A program made the position numbers and the translations under genes. From Pinibacter soli (GTDB taxonomy: Bacteria > Bacteroidota > Bacteroidia > Chitinophagales > Chitinophagaceae), in assembly GCF_029961145.1 (NCBI RefSeq), contig NZ_JASBRG010000007.1:1096155-1160154 (forward strand): 64,000 bases of DNA, read 5' to 3'. A model generated the notes under the pieces. That model had not been told where the DNA came from, did not search any database, and saw only the letters and a list, made by a program, of their open reading frames with translations. Shown in pieces: positions 8,470 to 17,131 of the stretch; position 1 is the first letter of the stretch, and every line of letters starts with the position of its first letter.

Positions 8470-10314
8470 CGAGGCTTTAAATGATTTTATATAAAATATT
8501 GCTGCTTTTGTTTCCGGTGTTCCTGCGTCCAGCAAATCATATGTTTGCTCCGCAGGAGTATCAGGTGTCGGGAAATATCTTCTTGAACCTGTTCGGAAAA
8601 CAACTCTTTCAATTTTGTCAACCGGTGCAAATGTTAACGCCCGCAACACTTGTTTTCCATTCACATCAACGGTATACAATCTTGTAGATGTGTTGTACAC
8701 CAGCTTTACGTTATACACCTGATTTGCATCGTAACCCATAACATTCTTGTACTTCGCTCCTGCTTTCACTTGTAGCCTGCCGGTTGAATCTAATGTCATA
8801 CGAATAGCCACATCACCTTTTGCATCCTGACACTCGATGTCCATCATGCCATAATTATTTTGTGCGGCCATCAACGAAAATTCGATCATTCCGGTTTTGT
8901 TTGCTTCGATCACTCTTTCCGCTTTTGCATATTCGTATCTGTCTTCATCCTTCAGCATCAGCATCCTGTCATCGCCCTTCTTCTCAATTCGAACAGGCGC
9001 CCATAGCGGACTATAAATGTTCCATTCATTTAACTCTTCTCCGGCTTTCATTTTATTAAAATCTTCGTCAACAGCACCTTTTACTTCGCATTTAACAGGC
9101 ACAGCCACTTTCGCTATCCAGATGTCTTCTTTATTCACACTGTAACTCACCCACATATCTTTGCCCGGAGGCGTTCCGTCGCCTTCGATGATGCCGCGTA
9201 TGTATTGCGGACCGTATGACTTTTCATTTCCGCCATAACGCATCGGAGAAATTTCACCATGAAGCAACCACAGGTTGTAATAATTCAAACCATCATCACT
9301 CGTGGAAATCGCAAGTGGCCATCTGAATTCAGAAGGATTGTACACTGTTGCAAAACGCCCGTCTGATGTGCGTTGTCCCCACATCTTCGCGGAGCCGTTT
9401 ACAACACCGGGAGCCCTCGATGCCGCATCGGGCCATGTTTTGCCGTTGTCGTTGCTGATTGTGGTCAAACCATTTTTCCAAAAGCCAACTACTCTGCCAT
9501 CATTCAAATGATAGTAACAAAAGGCCTTGTAATCCAAATGCAAAGGAATGATTGGATCTTTTCTATCGGCCTCTTCCACCCACTGCATGGTTGTTAGCGG
9601 GCTTGATAAAATTTCATCGCAGACTTCTACAAAGCCTTTATCCTTGCTTGATTTATAAAACGGATACGACGTGTTCTTTTCGTTCCACAAATGATTGTAA
9701 CGAATGAAATAGATGGGCCCGAAACTTCCATCAGCGTATACTTCTCGTATTACACGACCTATGCCGTTGCCGTCGTTTGGATCGTCTTTCTTATCTAAAC
9801 AAATGCCATAAAACCCAAGCACCATCAGTCTTTTTTTCTTCGATACGTAAAAGCCCATGCGCTGGTGCATTACAGCTTTCAGGTTTTTAGCAACACCCTG
9901 ATAGCCTTCTTTTGTAGTACCGTCAGGAATATTGTATTGTGGGAAAACAACAACCGGTTTTGTCCATGTGTAGCCATCCTGTGAATTACACAATAATGTT
10001 TGTCCCGGAGGAATATGTTCACCAACGCGATCGCTCAAATATTCCAGGTAAAATTTGTTGTTCCAGTACGCAAGCATTGGCTGGTGATTGTAAGTAAATC
10101 CAAAACCTTCCGCCATTTCAGGATGCTCGCGGTTTGCACGAAACACCTGGATATTGTGAACACCAACCGCAGGCGTTAACTGACCGTGATGATAATCCAC
10201 ATTCACCAATGTATTGCCCAGGTAACGCACTGTATCTTTTTTCTGCGCGTACATCGATGTAGCGATACTTGCAGCACCGGACAACACGATCAATACTTTT
10301 TTTACGTTGTTCAT
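8467..10314 (-). CDS. Secreted beta-propeller protein with C-terminal jelly-roll domain
   Basis: A 615-residue exported protein. The ATG at 10314 is chosen because the signal peptide (MNNVKKVLIVLSGAASIATS, cut near MYAQ) starts there; the longer frame opens only at a TTG. Residues about 35-430 form repeated sheets with aromatic-rich turns (AYWNNKFYLEYL, STSDDGLNYY, NGKTWPD), consistent with a sialidase- or GH43-like propeller. Residues about 440-615 look like a LamG or concanavalin-type sandwich (DEDFNKM..GEELNEWNIYSP). I do not recognise a characterised family with confidence. The setting between a GH43 and a GH2 suggests an exo-glycosidase for a pectic side chain. Its TAG stop is supplied by the palindrome at 8446-8469. 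Confidence 0.65.
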   Translation of the reverse strand: MNNVKKVLIVLSGAASIATSMYAQKKDTVRYLGNTLVNVDYHHGQLTPAVGVHNIQVFRANREHPEMAEGFGFTYNHQPMLAYWNNKFYLEYLSDRVGEHIPPGQTLLCNSQDGYTWTKPVVVFPQYNIPDGTTKEGYQGVAKNLKAVMHQRMGFYVSKKKRLMVLGFYGICLDKKDDPNDGNGIGRVIREVYADGSFGPIYFIRYNHLWNEKNTSYPFYKSSKDKGFVEVCDEILSSPLTTMQWVEEADRKDPIIPLHLDYKAFCYYHLNDGRVVGFWKNGLTTISNDNGKTWPDAASRAPGVVNGSAKMWGQRTSDGRFATVYNPSEFRWPLAISTSDDGLNYYNLWLLHGEISPMRYGGNEKSYGPQYIRGIIEGDGTPPGKDMWVSYSVNKEDIWIAKVAVPVKCEVKGAVDEDFNKMKAGEELNEWNIYSPLWAPVRIEKKGDDRMLMLKDEDRYEYAKAERVIEANKTGMIEFSLMAAQNNYGMMDIECQDAKGDVAIRMTLDSTGRLQVKAGAKYKNVMGYDANQVYNVKLVYNTSTRLYTVDVNGKQVLRALTFAPVDKIERVVFRTGSRRYFPTPDTPAEQTYDLLDAGTPETKAAIFYIKSFKAS

Positions 10315-10327
10315 AATTATTTCTTCA

Positions 10328-10352
10328 TAGGGCAAATTCAATTTGTCCCTAC
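10328..10352. repeat. GTAGGGACAAATT palindrome overlapping a stop codon
   Basis: A near-perfect palindrome TAGGGCAAATT-c-AATTTGTCCCTA. On the minus strand it encodes the last residues (V-G-T-N) and the TGA stop of the GH43 gene at 10338. It is a variant of the GTAGAGAC family. Confidence 0.8.
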
Positions 10353-11255
10353 ATGCTTCTTTAAATTCTTCAAAGTCTTTTTCGATACCATGAATATAGT
10401 TCCATGCTTGTGTCCTTCGGGAACCGATGTCAAACTATCAACATTCTCAAATGTTTTAAAATCAGAGGTCCTCACCGCGCTGTATCTCTTTGCACGATAA
10501 GCGTCGAAATAAATCAACCACTCATTACCCGCCTTGGCAACACCGGGACCTTCACAAAAATTATCTGTAAAAGGTTGCGAAGCCTGCGTGAAAGGACCGA
10601 GCGGACTTTTCGCAAAACAAACTTTTATGTTTCTGTTTGGTCGCGTGTTGTCTTTTACTACCAGTACATAATCATCTTTCCCTCTTTTTATCATCGTTGC
10701 ATCTATGGCACTAAAACCCTGATCAAAAAAGAGTTTTGATGGGCTGAATGTCTTAAAATCTTTCGTTGTCGTGTAATACAATCTGTGATTATTGTCTTCC
10801 GCTTCTTCTCCTTTCGCAAAACGTCCCGGTACGCATGATGCCCAGATGATAATGTATTGTTTGCCTTCATCATCGTAAAATAATTCAGGAGCCCAAACGT
10901 TTACCGTTGTGGGCTCGTGTTCCATAACCGGAATAAATCGTTCTTCTGACCAATGAATGATATCTTTCGAACTTGCATATCCAAAGCCTTTGTCTTTGTT
11001 CCAACCGCTTGTCCACACCAGATGAAAGATGCCATCCGGTCCTTGAATCATCGATGGGTCGCGCATTACTTTTTGCCCAACTTCCGGTTTCAAAAAAGTT
11101 GTATCAAAAGCCTTCCAGTGATAGGCGTCTGTGCTATACATCAAACGCAAACCATCCGTTGCAGGCTCATGAAAAGACGTAAACATGTAGACGCTTTTTT
11201 CTGCGCTACATGCGGTAAGAAGAACAGTAAAAAATATTATCGAGATTCTCTTCAT
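10338..11255 (-). CDS. GH43-type five-bladed propeller lipoprotein
   Basis: A 305-residue protein with a lipoprotein signal: lipobox LLTAC with Cys16 as the lipidated residue, so it is probably anchored to the outer membrane. The rest is a GH43-like five-bladed propeller. Visible candidates are the base aspartate in MRDPSMI, the acid glutamate in VWAPELFYDD and the pKa-modulating aspartate in AIDATMI. GH43 enzymes in pectin loci act as alpha-L-arabinofuranosidases, beta-galactosidases or beta-xylosidases, and the exact activity cannot be read here. At 305 residues it is close to a bare catalytic domain without an accessory domain. The next gene starts 23 bases downstream. Confidence 0.82.
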   Translation of the reverse strand: MKRISIIFFTVLLTACSAEKSVYMFTSFHEPATDGLRLMYSTDAYHWKAFDTTFLKPEVGQKVMRDPSMIQGPDGIFHLVWTSGWNKDKGFGYASSKDIIHWSEERFIPVMEHEPTTVNVWAPELFYDDEGKQYIIIWASCVPGRFAKGEEAEDNNHRLYYTTTKDFKTFSPSKLFFDQGFSAIDATMIKRGKDDYVLVVKDNTRPNRNIKVCFAKSPLGPFTQASQPFTDNFCEGPGVAKAGNEWLIYFDAYRAKRYSAVRTSDFKTFENVDSLTSVPEGHKHGTIFMVSKKTLKNLKKHVGTN

Positions 11256-11271
11256 TGCTATCTTTTTTTCA

Positions 11272-11409
11272 CCACTAAGTCACTAAGGCCACTAAGCCAC
11301 ACTAATGGTTGTTTTATCAACCAGGAACTTTCTATTTCAGTCTACCATCGGACTTTAGAACACAAATAATTCTTAGTGAAAACTTAGTGTCCTTAGTGTC
11401 TTAGTGGTA
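11272..11409. repeat. CACTAAGG-family inverted repeat, copy 2
   Basis: Tandem CACTAAGT/CACTAAGGC words on the left and the inverse AACTTAGTGTCCTTAGTGTCT on the right, separated by about 70 bases. It lies between the GH140-like stop and the GH43 start. A small hairpin with arms ATGCGC and GCGCAT (11416-11430) sits between it and the GH140-like stop codon. Confidence 0.8.
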
Positions 11410-11433
11410 AACTTCATGCGCGAAGCGCATTTC

Positions 11434-12828
11434 CTAATCGCTCTCCAACACCAACACCCAATCATTCCCATCCTTCTGCTCACCCGGAGGATCAAATGAT
11501 TGAACGCCTTTATTGGCAAAGGTTCCGACAGAGGTGTATTTACCATCACGCGGACTATACCATGATGCTCGTACTTTGGCACCCGATATTTTGCCCATGT
11601 TCACACTAAATGTCCTGCCGGTATAAGTGTATGCAAAAGCATAATTTTTACCTCTTGTCGCAACCACATAGTTGTATCGTTCACCAGGATCACCGGCAAC
11701 CAATGATTGATCGGGAACACGGTCAAAATAAGGCTTTGATAACATCAGCTTTTTCAGGTAGATCATTTGCGAAGCACCAGGAGCATTCAATTCTTCCTGC
11801 CAGGTAGTGTTCACCCCAAATGAACCGCCCTTGTCTCCTTTTTTATGAAATTGCATGATAGCGTTATTACCATAAGTATAACCTGCACCGCCAGCAAATA
11901 CCGACCAATATCCATAGCGTCTTACATCGCAATCTTTCCAGCGGGGCGCAGATGAATCGTGCAGACCATGCGGAATGGTTTCGTAAGAAGGTTCTCCGTC
12001 CATTGTCGGTTTGACAGGAGTAAGTGCATAGTCCATTTGCACATACTTCCAGTTATCTTCTCCAAAATGTATGTCGCCAATGTTTTCTTTCCCATCGTTT
12101 TTCATCGCATCCTGCTCATAGTCTTTGTGGCCAGATTGAAACATATTGAAATCCAACCACCCTTCATTATGAAACCAAATAGATGAGGTGGAACGGCCAC
12201 GCGGATGAAACGTAATCAAATGATTTGGATCTTTTGCACACAGCGTGCTCCCTATAGTGTTCCAAACATCAATAGAATCGGCACCTTTCACATCACCACC
12301 ATTTAGCCAGATGATGTTTGGCCTGTCTCCATAGCGTTCAGCTAAAAATGTTGCGTAAGCCTTTGCCTGGGCAACTGTTACCTTGCCACTCTTCACGGCA
12401 CCGCTTCCCCAGGTTGGCACAAGCGCCATGTAGATGCCGCGCTGCGCAGCTTCATCAATTACGAAATCCATATGGTTCCAATAATTGTTGCGATCGGAAG
12501 ATGCTGCTGTTTTTACTTTTGAAATATCTCTGTTGATCAATGCAGAATCATTGTATGCATTCACGGCGTTCAATCCATGCAGCATCGACATTTGAATAAC
12601 ATTAAAACCTTTTGACTGTCTGTCGTTCAAATATTTCACCACATCTTCTCTGTTGAGCTTGCTGCACAATAACCATCCTGTATCGCCCAGCCAAAAGAAG
12701 GGCTTGCCTTTTCCATCAGTAAAATATCTGTGATTGGCAGAGACTTTTAAAGGCGTCATTTCCACAGAGCGTTTGCCTGCAGCGCAGCAAAGGAGAACGA
12801 TTGAAAATGTTAATAATATTCTAGTCAT
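11434..12828 (-). CDS. GH140-like (DUF4038) putative apiosidase
   Basis: A 464-residue exported protein of the DUF4038 TIM-barrel family with a C-terminal collagen-binding-like beta domain. The family hallmark is near the start: a strand (RYFTDGKGKPFFWLGDTGWLL) followed by DVVKYLNDRQSKGFNVIQMS. A conserved MDGEPSYE segment near residue 280 carries a likely catalytic glutamate. The founding GH140 enzyme (BT1012) is an endo-apiosidase that cuts between apiose and the galacturonan backbone in rhamnogalacturonan II. Most DUF4038 proteins in pectin loci are annotated as GH140, but activity is not established for all. The signal sequence is short and hydrophobic, with two cysteines (LLCCAAG) that could make it a lipoprotein. 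Confidence 0.78.
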   Translation of the reverse strand: MTRILLTFSIVLLCCAAGKRSVEMTPLKVSANHRYFTDGKGKPFFWLGDTGWLLCSKLNREDVVKYLNDRQSKGFNVIQMSMLHGLNAVNAYNDSALINRDISKVKTAASSDRNNYWNHMDFVIDEAAQRGIYMALVPTWGSGAVKSGKVTVAQAKAYATFLAERYGDRPNIIWLNGGDVKGADSIDVWNTIGSTLCAKDPNHLITFHPRGRSTSSIWFHNEGWLDFNMFQSGHKDYEQDAMKNDGKENIGDIHFGEDNWKYVQMDYALTPVKPTMDGEPSYETIPHGLHDSSAPRWKDCDVRRYGYWSVFAGGAGYTYGNNAIMQFHKKGDKGGSFGVNTTWQEELNAPGASQMIYLKKLMLSKPYFDRVPDQSLVAGDPGERYNYVVATRGKNYAFAYTYTGRTFSVNMGKISGAKVRASWYSPRDGKYTSVGTFANKGVQSFDPPGEQKDGNDWVLVLESD

Positions 12829-12863
12829 AGTAATTCAAAAGTCAAAAAATTCAGCAGCCTTTT

Positions 12864-15800
12864 CTATTTATGAATCCACGCAACAATAGCACCATTAGCA
12901 CCTTGCGGCTTTTTCAACTCCACCACTTTGCCTGTCTTTACATTTTCTTCTTTTATCAAACTTCCGTTTGAAGGGTTGATCCATTGCACCTTGTATTGCC
13001 CTTTTACATTTGTAAGATCAATCAATGAAGAGGTTGAAGACGCGTTGTACACAACGTATTCCTTTTCCTTATTGCTCAACATCCACTGGTCTTTTACACC
13101 ACTTGAAAGAGGAACGATATCCATTGTTGCCGCATCACTTAAAAAGTTTTTATCCGCAATCGCAGGTATCACCGGTAATGAACCGCCGGCCATAAATACC
13201 GCCCAGCCATAACTATCAAAGCTGTCGCCCGAGTACATTACCGCTTTCTCAGGATATTTTGTTTTGTATTCAGATACTGCACGATAAACCTGGTCGAACG
13301 ATGTTTTGCCAGGTTTAACTAAACGTGCATGCTGACGTGGCGCAAGATTCTGGCCGCCGAGTGGTGCGTACGCAGAACTGTCGCTTCTGTAATGCCAGTA
13401 GCGAATATCAATTACATCAATGGTTGCAGCGTATTTATTATCGGCAAGAATTGCGTCCTGTACATCTTTGGTAACGCTCAGTGAAATGATCTCTTTTTTA
13501 TTCTTCTCTTTTTCCCATGCAGCAATAGTGTTTACCCAGAACTGTACGAAATGCAACGGCCCTGTAAACTCTTCTCCTATCGTTTGTATCACGCCGTTGT
13601 TGTCTGCAAAGTTGTCGAGACACTGCCTGATGTAAGCTCTGTGCAAGGGCGCACGAACAGGGTGTGTGGTGTCGTAAAATTGTTCAGCCATAAACACACG
13701 CTTGTCACCTGCAAATGGTACAGGCTCAGGAAATCCTGTGTTATTGATATTGTTTACAGGGCGCCATGGAAAGTCAGCATAGTGCGCTCCTGCTTCAATG
13801 ATGTTGTGTTGAAAATAATCCTGGTGAACAAGCAGCAACCCTTTCTGATCCGCAAGGTCAGCATACTGTTTTAGTCTGCGCCAATACCATTTATTATATT
13901 TTGTAAGATCGTATTTGCTTAAACCATCCCATGCGAAGTCTTGTCCCGTTCTTGCAAACGGCAGCTCATAAAATGGAGGCCAAACCTCGCCGTCCATTCT
14001 GCGGATGCGCTCGTGATCATCTCTCCTTCTTTCGTACCACAGTGCATAGTTTTGCTCCATTCCTATGGCACCTGCCTGTTTCAATTTGTCTGTAAGTTCA
14101 TTCAAATCATCTGTTAGGCCTTCGCCTTCCCTTCCTGGCACGTAGCGGGTGATTGCAGGTTTTGATTTTGCTGTTTGCAAATCAGCAGCGTGTACACCGC
14201 CCGACCACCATGGAACAGAAATTCTTCTGCCAACAAGCAATTCATTTCCGCGAACAATTTTCCCGTTTACTATTTTCATAGCAGGAGCCAAAGCTGGCGT
14301 AACAGGCGTTTTGTAACCTATCGCATCAATTGTTTTGGCTGTGCCAACTTCCGTGCTGATAGGATTTCTCTTTGCAGACATATCGATCCACTCGGTCAAC
14401 TGCAAGCGTGGATTTACTGATTGCGCTGTTAACTCGGCAGCCACTTTTACAGATGGACTGCTTGATGCTTCTGTTTCTGCTTTTATAATTTGCGCTTGCG
14501 CTTCAACATTTTTGCTTAACCTTTCAGCAAGCTGTGCGTAGAAAAAGCTGCGTGGACCAATCGTGTTATTGGAGTTTCCCCAATATCCATCTCCTGAAAA
14601 TTGAGCCCATGAACCAAACGACCAGTTCTGCGCGGTTGGGGGTTGGTAACAATCTATTCTTGCAGCAGAGCAGTTCCAGAACACGCTGTTGGCAGCGCTC
14701 CAACCGGCGCCTTGTCCGTCTTGTCCGCGATTGCCAAAACGCAATGCATTACCATCGCTGCTTACAACGTCGAACAAAATTCCTGATGCCCAACTATCAA
14801 TGCCACCGCTGAAGTTATAAGGTAAATGATTTTCGCATTGTACAAATGCATTCGGCCCTGGTGCACAATAACCCACTGCAAAATCATGATAGCCAAACTC
14901 AGCATAGCAGCGCTGTACAAGGGCTTGCTGACCGGTAATTAAAAATGTATAACGACGCTGGCCGCCTATTTCTGAGACAGGCGCCAACGATTTACAATCT
15001 TCCACAGTGACACGTTTGGATGTTTCCAAAACACTTACAGCGGAACCTGCGAAGTGTTCAAATGTCACCTGGCGCACCCAGGCGTCTTGTGCATTTTCTA
15101 TAGTAATGGCCATCCATCGATGGCTCTCATCTTTCAAATTGTTTTTGTCGAATGTGGAAACGCAACGCAGATTTTCTACACCTGCATTGTTGATTCTTCC
15201 ATTCCATTGATACATGTTTACAGTGCCTCCGCCATATTGTTTATCAAGCGCTGTGGTTAATGGCGCATCGATGGTAATGGTGTTTCCTTTAATGGCTGTA
15301 ATTTTTCTGTCGAAGAAAATATCTCTTTCACCAGGCTTCCAGCCCAATGCAGTAATACCACCGCCGAAATGTGCAGTGCCCAATGTTTCGATCCATTCTT
15401 TTGTAGAGGGACGCTGGATAAAGATATCGTCTCCAACTTTGAGATTTGTTACAGATGCGAGTGTGAGTGTGGTCGCATTTACAGGAACGTAATTATCGGT
15501 AACAGCAATTTTATTGTTTTCTTTCTTATCGTTTTTACCAACGATGCGGATGAGTGTTTGTCTGTCATCTCCCGCGCCTAATAGCATGGTGCCATCCTCT
15601 CCCATTCCGCTACCGCGCAATACAACACCGGAAGCTTTGATCTGCAGACCGCCGAGCACTTCATAAGTTCCTTTCTCTAACAATACCGCTCCGCGAAAAC
15701 CGTTGTTGTCAACCGGTAGAGAAGCGACATAATCCAATGCTGCTTGTATGCGAACTGTGGCATCGCCTGTTTTTACGGGCACAACCACTTTTACTCCAAT

Positions 15801-16016
15801 TACGGGAATTTCTTTTCCTGAGGCCATATAACCACAGTAAGAGAAATCGGGTACACGGTTACCAAGTGAATCGGGTACATAAACAAGTTTTCCTTTAGCG
15901 TCAACATCAACAGGGTAAACCGGCTTAACAACATTTTTCTTTTGCGCTGATGCCATCTGCAAAGCAATGGCGATAAAACCAACTACAAGAGCGCTATGTT
16001 TTTTATACTGATACAT
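12864..16016 (-). CDS. Right-handed beta-helix protein fused to a TIM-barrel-like domain (DUF6298 type)
   Basis: A 1050-residue exported protein (signal peptide ending SAQKK). The N-terminal half to about residue 520 is a parallel beta-helix like pectate lyases and GH28, with repeated short strands and Asn/Cys-rich turns (SANSVFWNCSAARIDCY). Residues about 590-960 look like a (beta/alpha)-barrel glycosidase: YALWYERRRDDHERIRRMDGE, LLVHQDYFQHNI, and IGEEFTGPLHF with Glu815/Glu816 as possible catalytic residues. A small beta domain ends the protein. Such proteins are annotated as DUF6298 with no activity that I know of. The locus suggests an enzyme acting on branched galacturonan. It lies between the second DUF3826 gene and the GH140-like gene. 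Confidence 0.65.
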   Translation of the reverse strand: MYQYKKHSALVVGFIAIALQMASAQKKNVVKPVYPVDVDAKGKLVYVPDSLGNRVPDFSYCGYMASGKEIPVIGVKVVVPVKTGDATVRIQAALDYVASLPVDNNGFRGAVLLEKGTYEVLGGLQIKASGVVLRGSGMGEDGTMLLGAGDDRQTLIRIVGKNDKKENNKIAVTDNYVPVNATTLTLASVTNLKVGDDIFIQRPSTKEWIETLGTAHFGGGITALGWKPGERDIFFDRKITAIKGNTITIDAPLTTALDKQYGGGTVNMYQWNGRINNAGVENLRCVSTFDKNNLKDESHRWMAITIENAQDAWVRQVTFEHFAGSAVSVLETSKRVTVEDCKSLAPVSEIGGQRRYTFLITGQQALVQRCYAEFGYHDFAVGYCAPGPNAFVQCENHLPYNFSGGIDSWASGILFDVVSSDGNALRFGNRGQDGQGAGWSAANSVFWNCSAARIDCYQPPTAQNWSFGSWAQFSGDGYWGNSNNTIGPRSFFYAQLAERLSKNVEAQAQIIKAETEASSSPSVKVAAELTAQSVNPRLQLTEWIDMSAKRNPISTEVGTAKTIDAIGYKTPVTPALAPAMKIVNGKIVRGNELLVGRRISVPWWSGGVHAADLQTAKSKPAITRYVPGREGEGLTDDLNELTDKLKQAGAIGMEQNYALWYERRRDDHERIRRMDGEVWPPFYELPFARTGQDFAWDGLSKYDLTKYNKWYWRRLKQYADLADQKGLLLVHQDYFQHNIIEAGAHYADFPWRPVNNINNTGFPEPVPFAGDKRVFMAEQFYDTTHPVRAPLHRAYIRQCLDNFADNNGVIQTIGEEFTGPLHFVQFWVNTIAAWEKEKNKKEIISLSVTKDVQDAILADNKYAATIDVIDIRYWHYRSDSSAYAPLGGQNLAPRQHARLVKPGKTSFDQVYRAVSEYKTKYPEKAVMYSGDSFDSYGWAVFMAGGSLPVIPAIADKNFLSDAATMDIVPLSSGVKDQWMLSNKEKEYVVYNASSTSSLIDLTNVKGQYKVQWINPSNGSLIKEENVKTGKVVELKKPQGANGAIVAWIHK

Positions 16017-16327
16017 GAAACCTCTCTATTCTTTTTTGCTACAAGTTTTGTTACAAAATTGGCAAAGACGCTTTGCGGCGCCTCTGCTACTTTACAAAAT
16101 CAAAAATTACGAAGTAAAATATCAATGAACAATAAACGAAAAACTAATAAGATTTAAAACTATTGCTTGTTCAATAAAGTTTTTGCTAGGCGGTAAGAAA
16201 TCCGGATTTGACACTGCCATGCCCCTTAAGAACGCCCCAGGATATCTCCTTCTTCGGGATGATAAGCGAGCTTTCGTTGGTTTAGAGACGGATTATCGTC
16301 TGCTATGAGCCGGATTATCATCCGTCT
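16017..16327. other. 311-base intergenic stretch
   Basis: No coding sequence is visible. It holds a small hairpin with arms GCAAAG and CTTTGC (16062-16076) and, at its right end, the GTAGAGAC-family palindrome described separately. The AT-rich part at 16090-16190 could contain the promoter of the beta-helix gene, but I see no clear Bacteroidota promoter motif. Confidence 0.4.
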
Positions 16328-16331
16328 CTAC
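16283..16331. repeat. GTAGAGAC-family palindrome
   Basis: Perfect 11-base arms TAGAGACGGAT and ATCCGTCTCTA flank partly repeated GATTATC words. On the minus strand the element starts GTAGAGACGG, and its TAG is the stop codon of the DUF3826 gene. Confidence 0.85.
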
Positions 16332-17002
16332 TTATTCTTTTTCGCGGCTTCTTCTTTCTTCACTCTCTCGGCCCAATCTGCGCTTTCTTTTTTCATATCA
16401 TAACCACGGGATGCGAGGTAGTTGCCAATCCTTCCTTTGTATTTGCCGAACCACCAATGTTTTTTGTCAGAAGACTCTGCATCTACAGCATGTTCACGTG
16501 CTTCTGTCAGCCAACCTTTAATTTGCCTGAATTCCTCAGGAGTTGCTTTCAGCAACATGGACTGGTAGCCTTTATAAGTAATAGGCAAAACGTTGTACGT
16601 CATGCCGTCTTTAATTTGCTCTACCTGCTCAGGAGTAAGATCCACAGCCAGCTTCGCAAAATATGCACAATGGAGGTCGTAGAGTTTTGCATTTGCTTCG
16701 TTTTCCAAAGCAGCAACCTTATCTTCAGTTACTTTTTTATCTTCTGTTTTATTGCTTCTTACCTCTTTGGTTTTTGCATTGCGTGCGTCATGTACTGCAT
16801 TCAGGTCTTTATATTGCTGAACAACAGTTTGTAACACGCGATTGTACACCGCAGTGTCTTTTATGTTAAGTGTGGCAACAATTTTATCTGCGCGTTTTAC
16901 CAGTACATTGGTGTACTCAGCTTCCTTTGCTGCTTTGGTTGTATCCTGTGCATGTACCATGCAAGGAATAGCGAGTGTGAGGAATAATGCGTATAGTTTC
17001 AT
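16328..17002 (-). CDS. DUF3826 secreted protein, copy A
   Basis: A 224-residue exported helical protein. The ATG at 17002 is used because the longer frame starts at a TTG three codons earlier. The signal peptide ends at VHA-Q. The body is mostly helical and charged. The C-terminal 85 residues carry the family signature (YKGYQSM, IKGWLTEAREHAVDAESS, KGRIGNYLASRGYDMKKE), shared closely with the protein at 24582-25280. The function of DUF3826 is unknown; the domain is found in Bacteroidota beside pectin and hemicellulose enzymes. It lies between the PL1 gene and the beta-helix gene. Its stop codon is inside a palindrome. Confidence 0.8.
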   Translation of the reverse strand: MKLYALFLTLAIPCMVHAQDTTKAAKEAEYTNVLVKRADKIVATLNIKDTAVYNRVLQTVVQQYKDLNAVHDARNAKTKEVRSNKTEDKKVTEDKVAALENEANAKLYDLHCAYFAKLAVDLTPEQVEQIKDGMTYNVLPITYKGYQSMLLKATPEEFRQIKGWLTEAREHAVDAESSDKKHWWFGKYKGRIGNYLASRGYDMKKESADWAERVKKEEAAKKNK

Positions 17003-17053
17003 GTAATTCAAAAGTTAAAATTCAAAAGTCAAAAGGTCGCAACAAACAATATC

Positions 17054-17111
17054 AAAATTAAAAAGTCAAAAGTCAAAATGATTAGGTCCTGACTTTTGAC
17101 TTTTTAATTTT
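17054..17111. repeat. AAAAGTCAAAAGTCA inverted repeat
   Basis: A perfect 22-base inverted repeat (arms 17054-17075 and 17090-17111) built from AAAAGTC words with a 14-base spacer. It follows the PL1 stop after an A/T tract of AAAAAT words. Shorter copies of the same words occur at 12831-12857, 17005-17035 and 62214-62245. Confidence 0.85.
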
Positions 17112-17131
17112 TACTTTTTATTTTTTATTTT

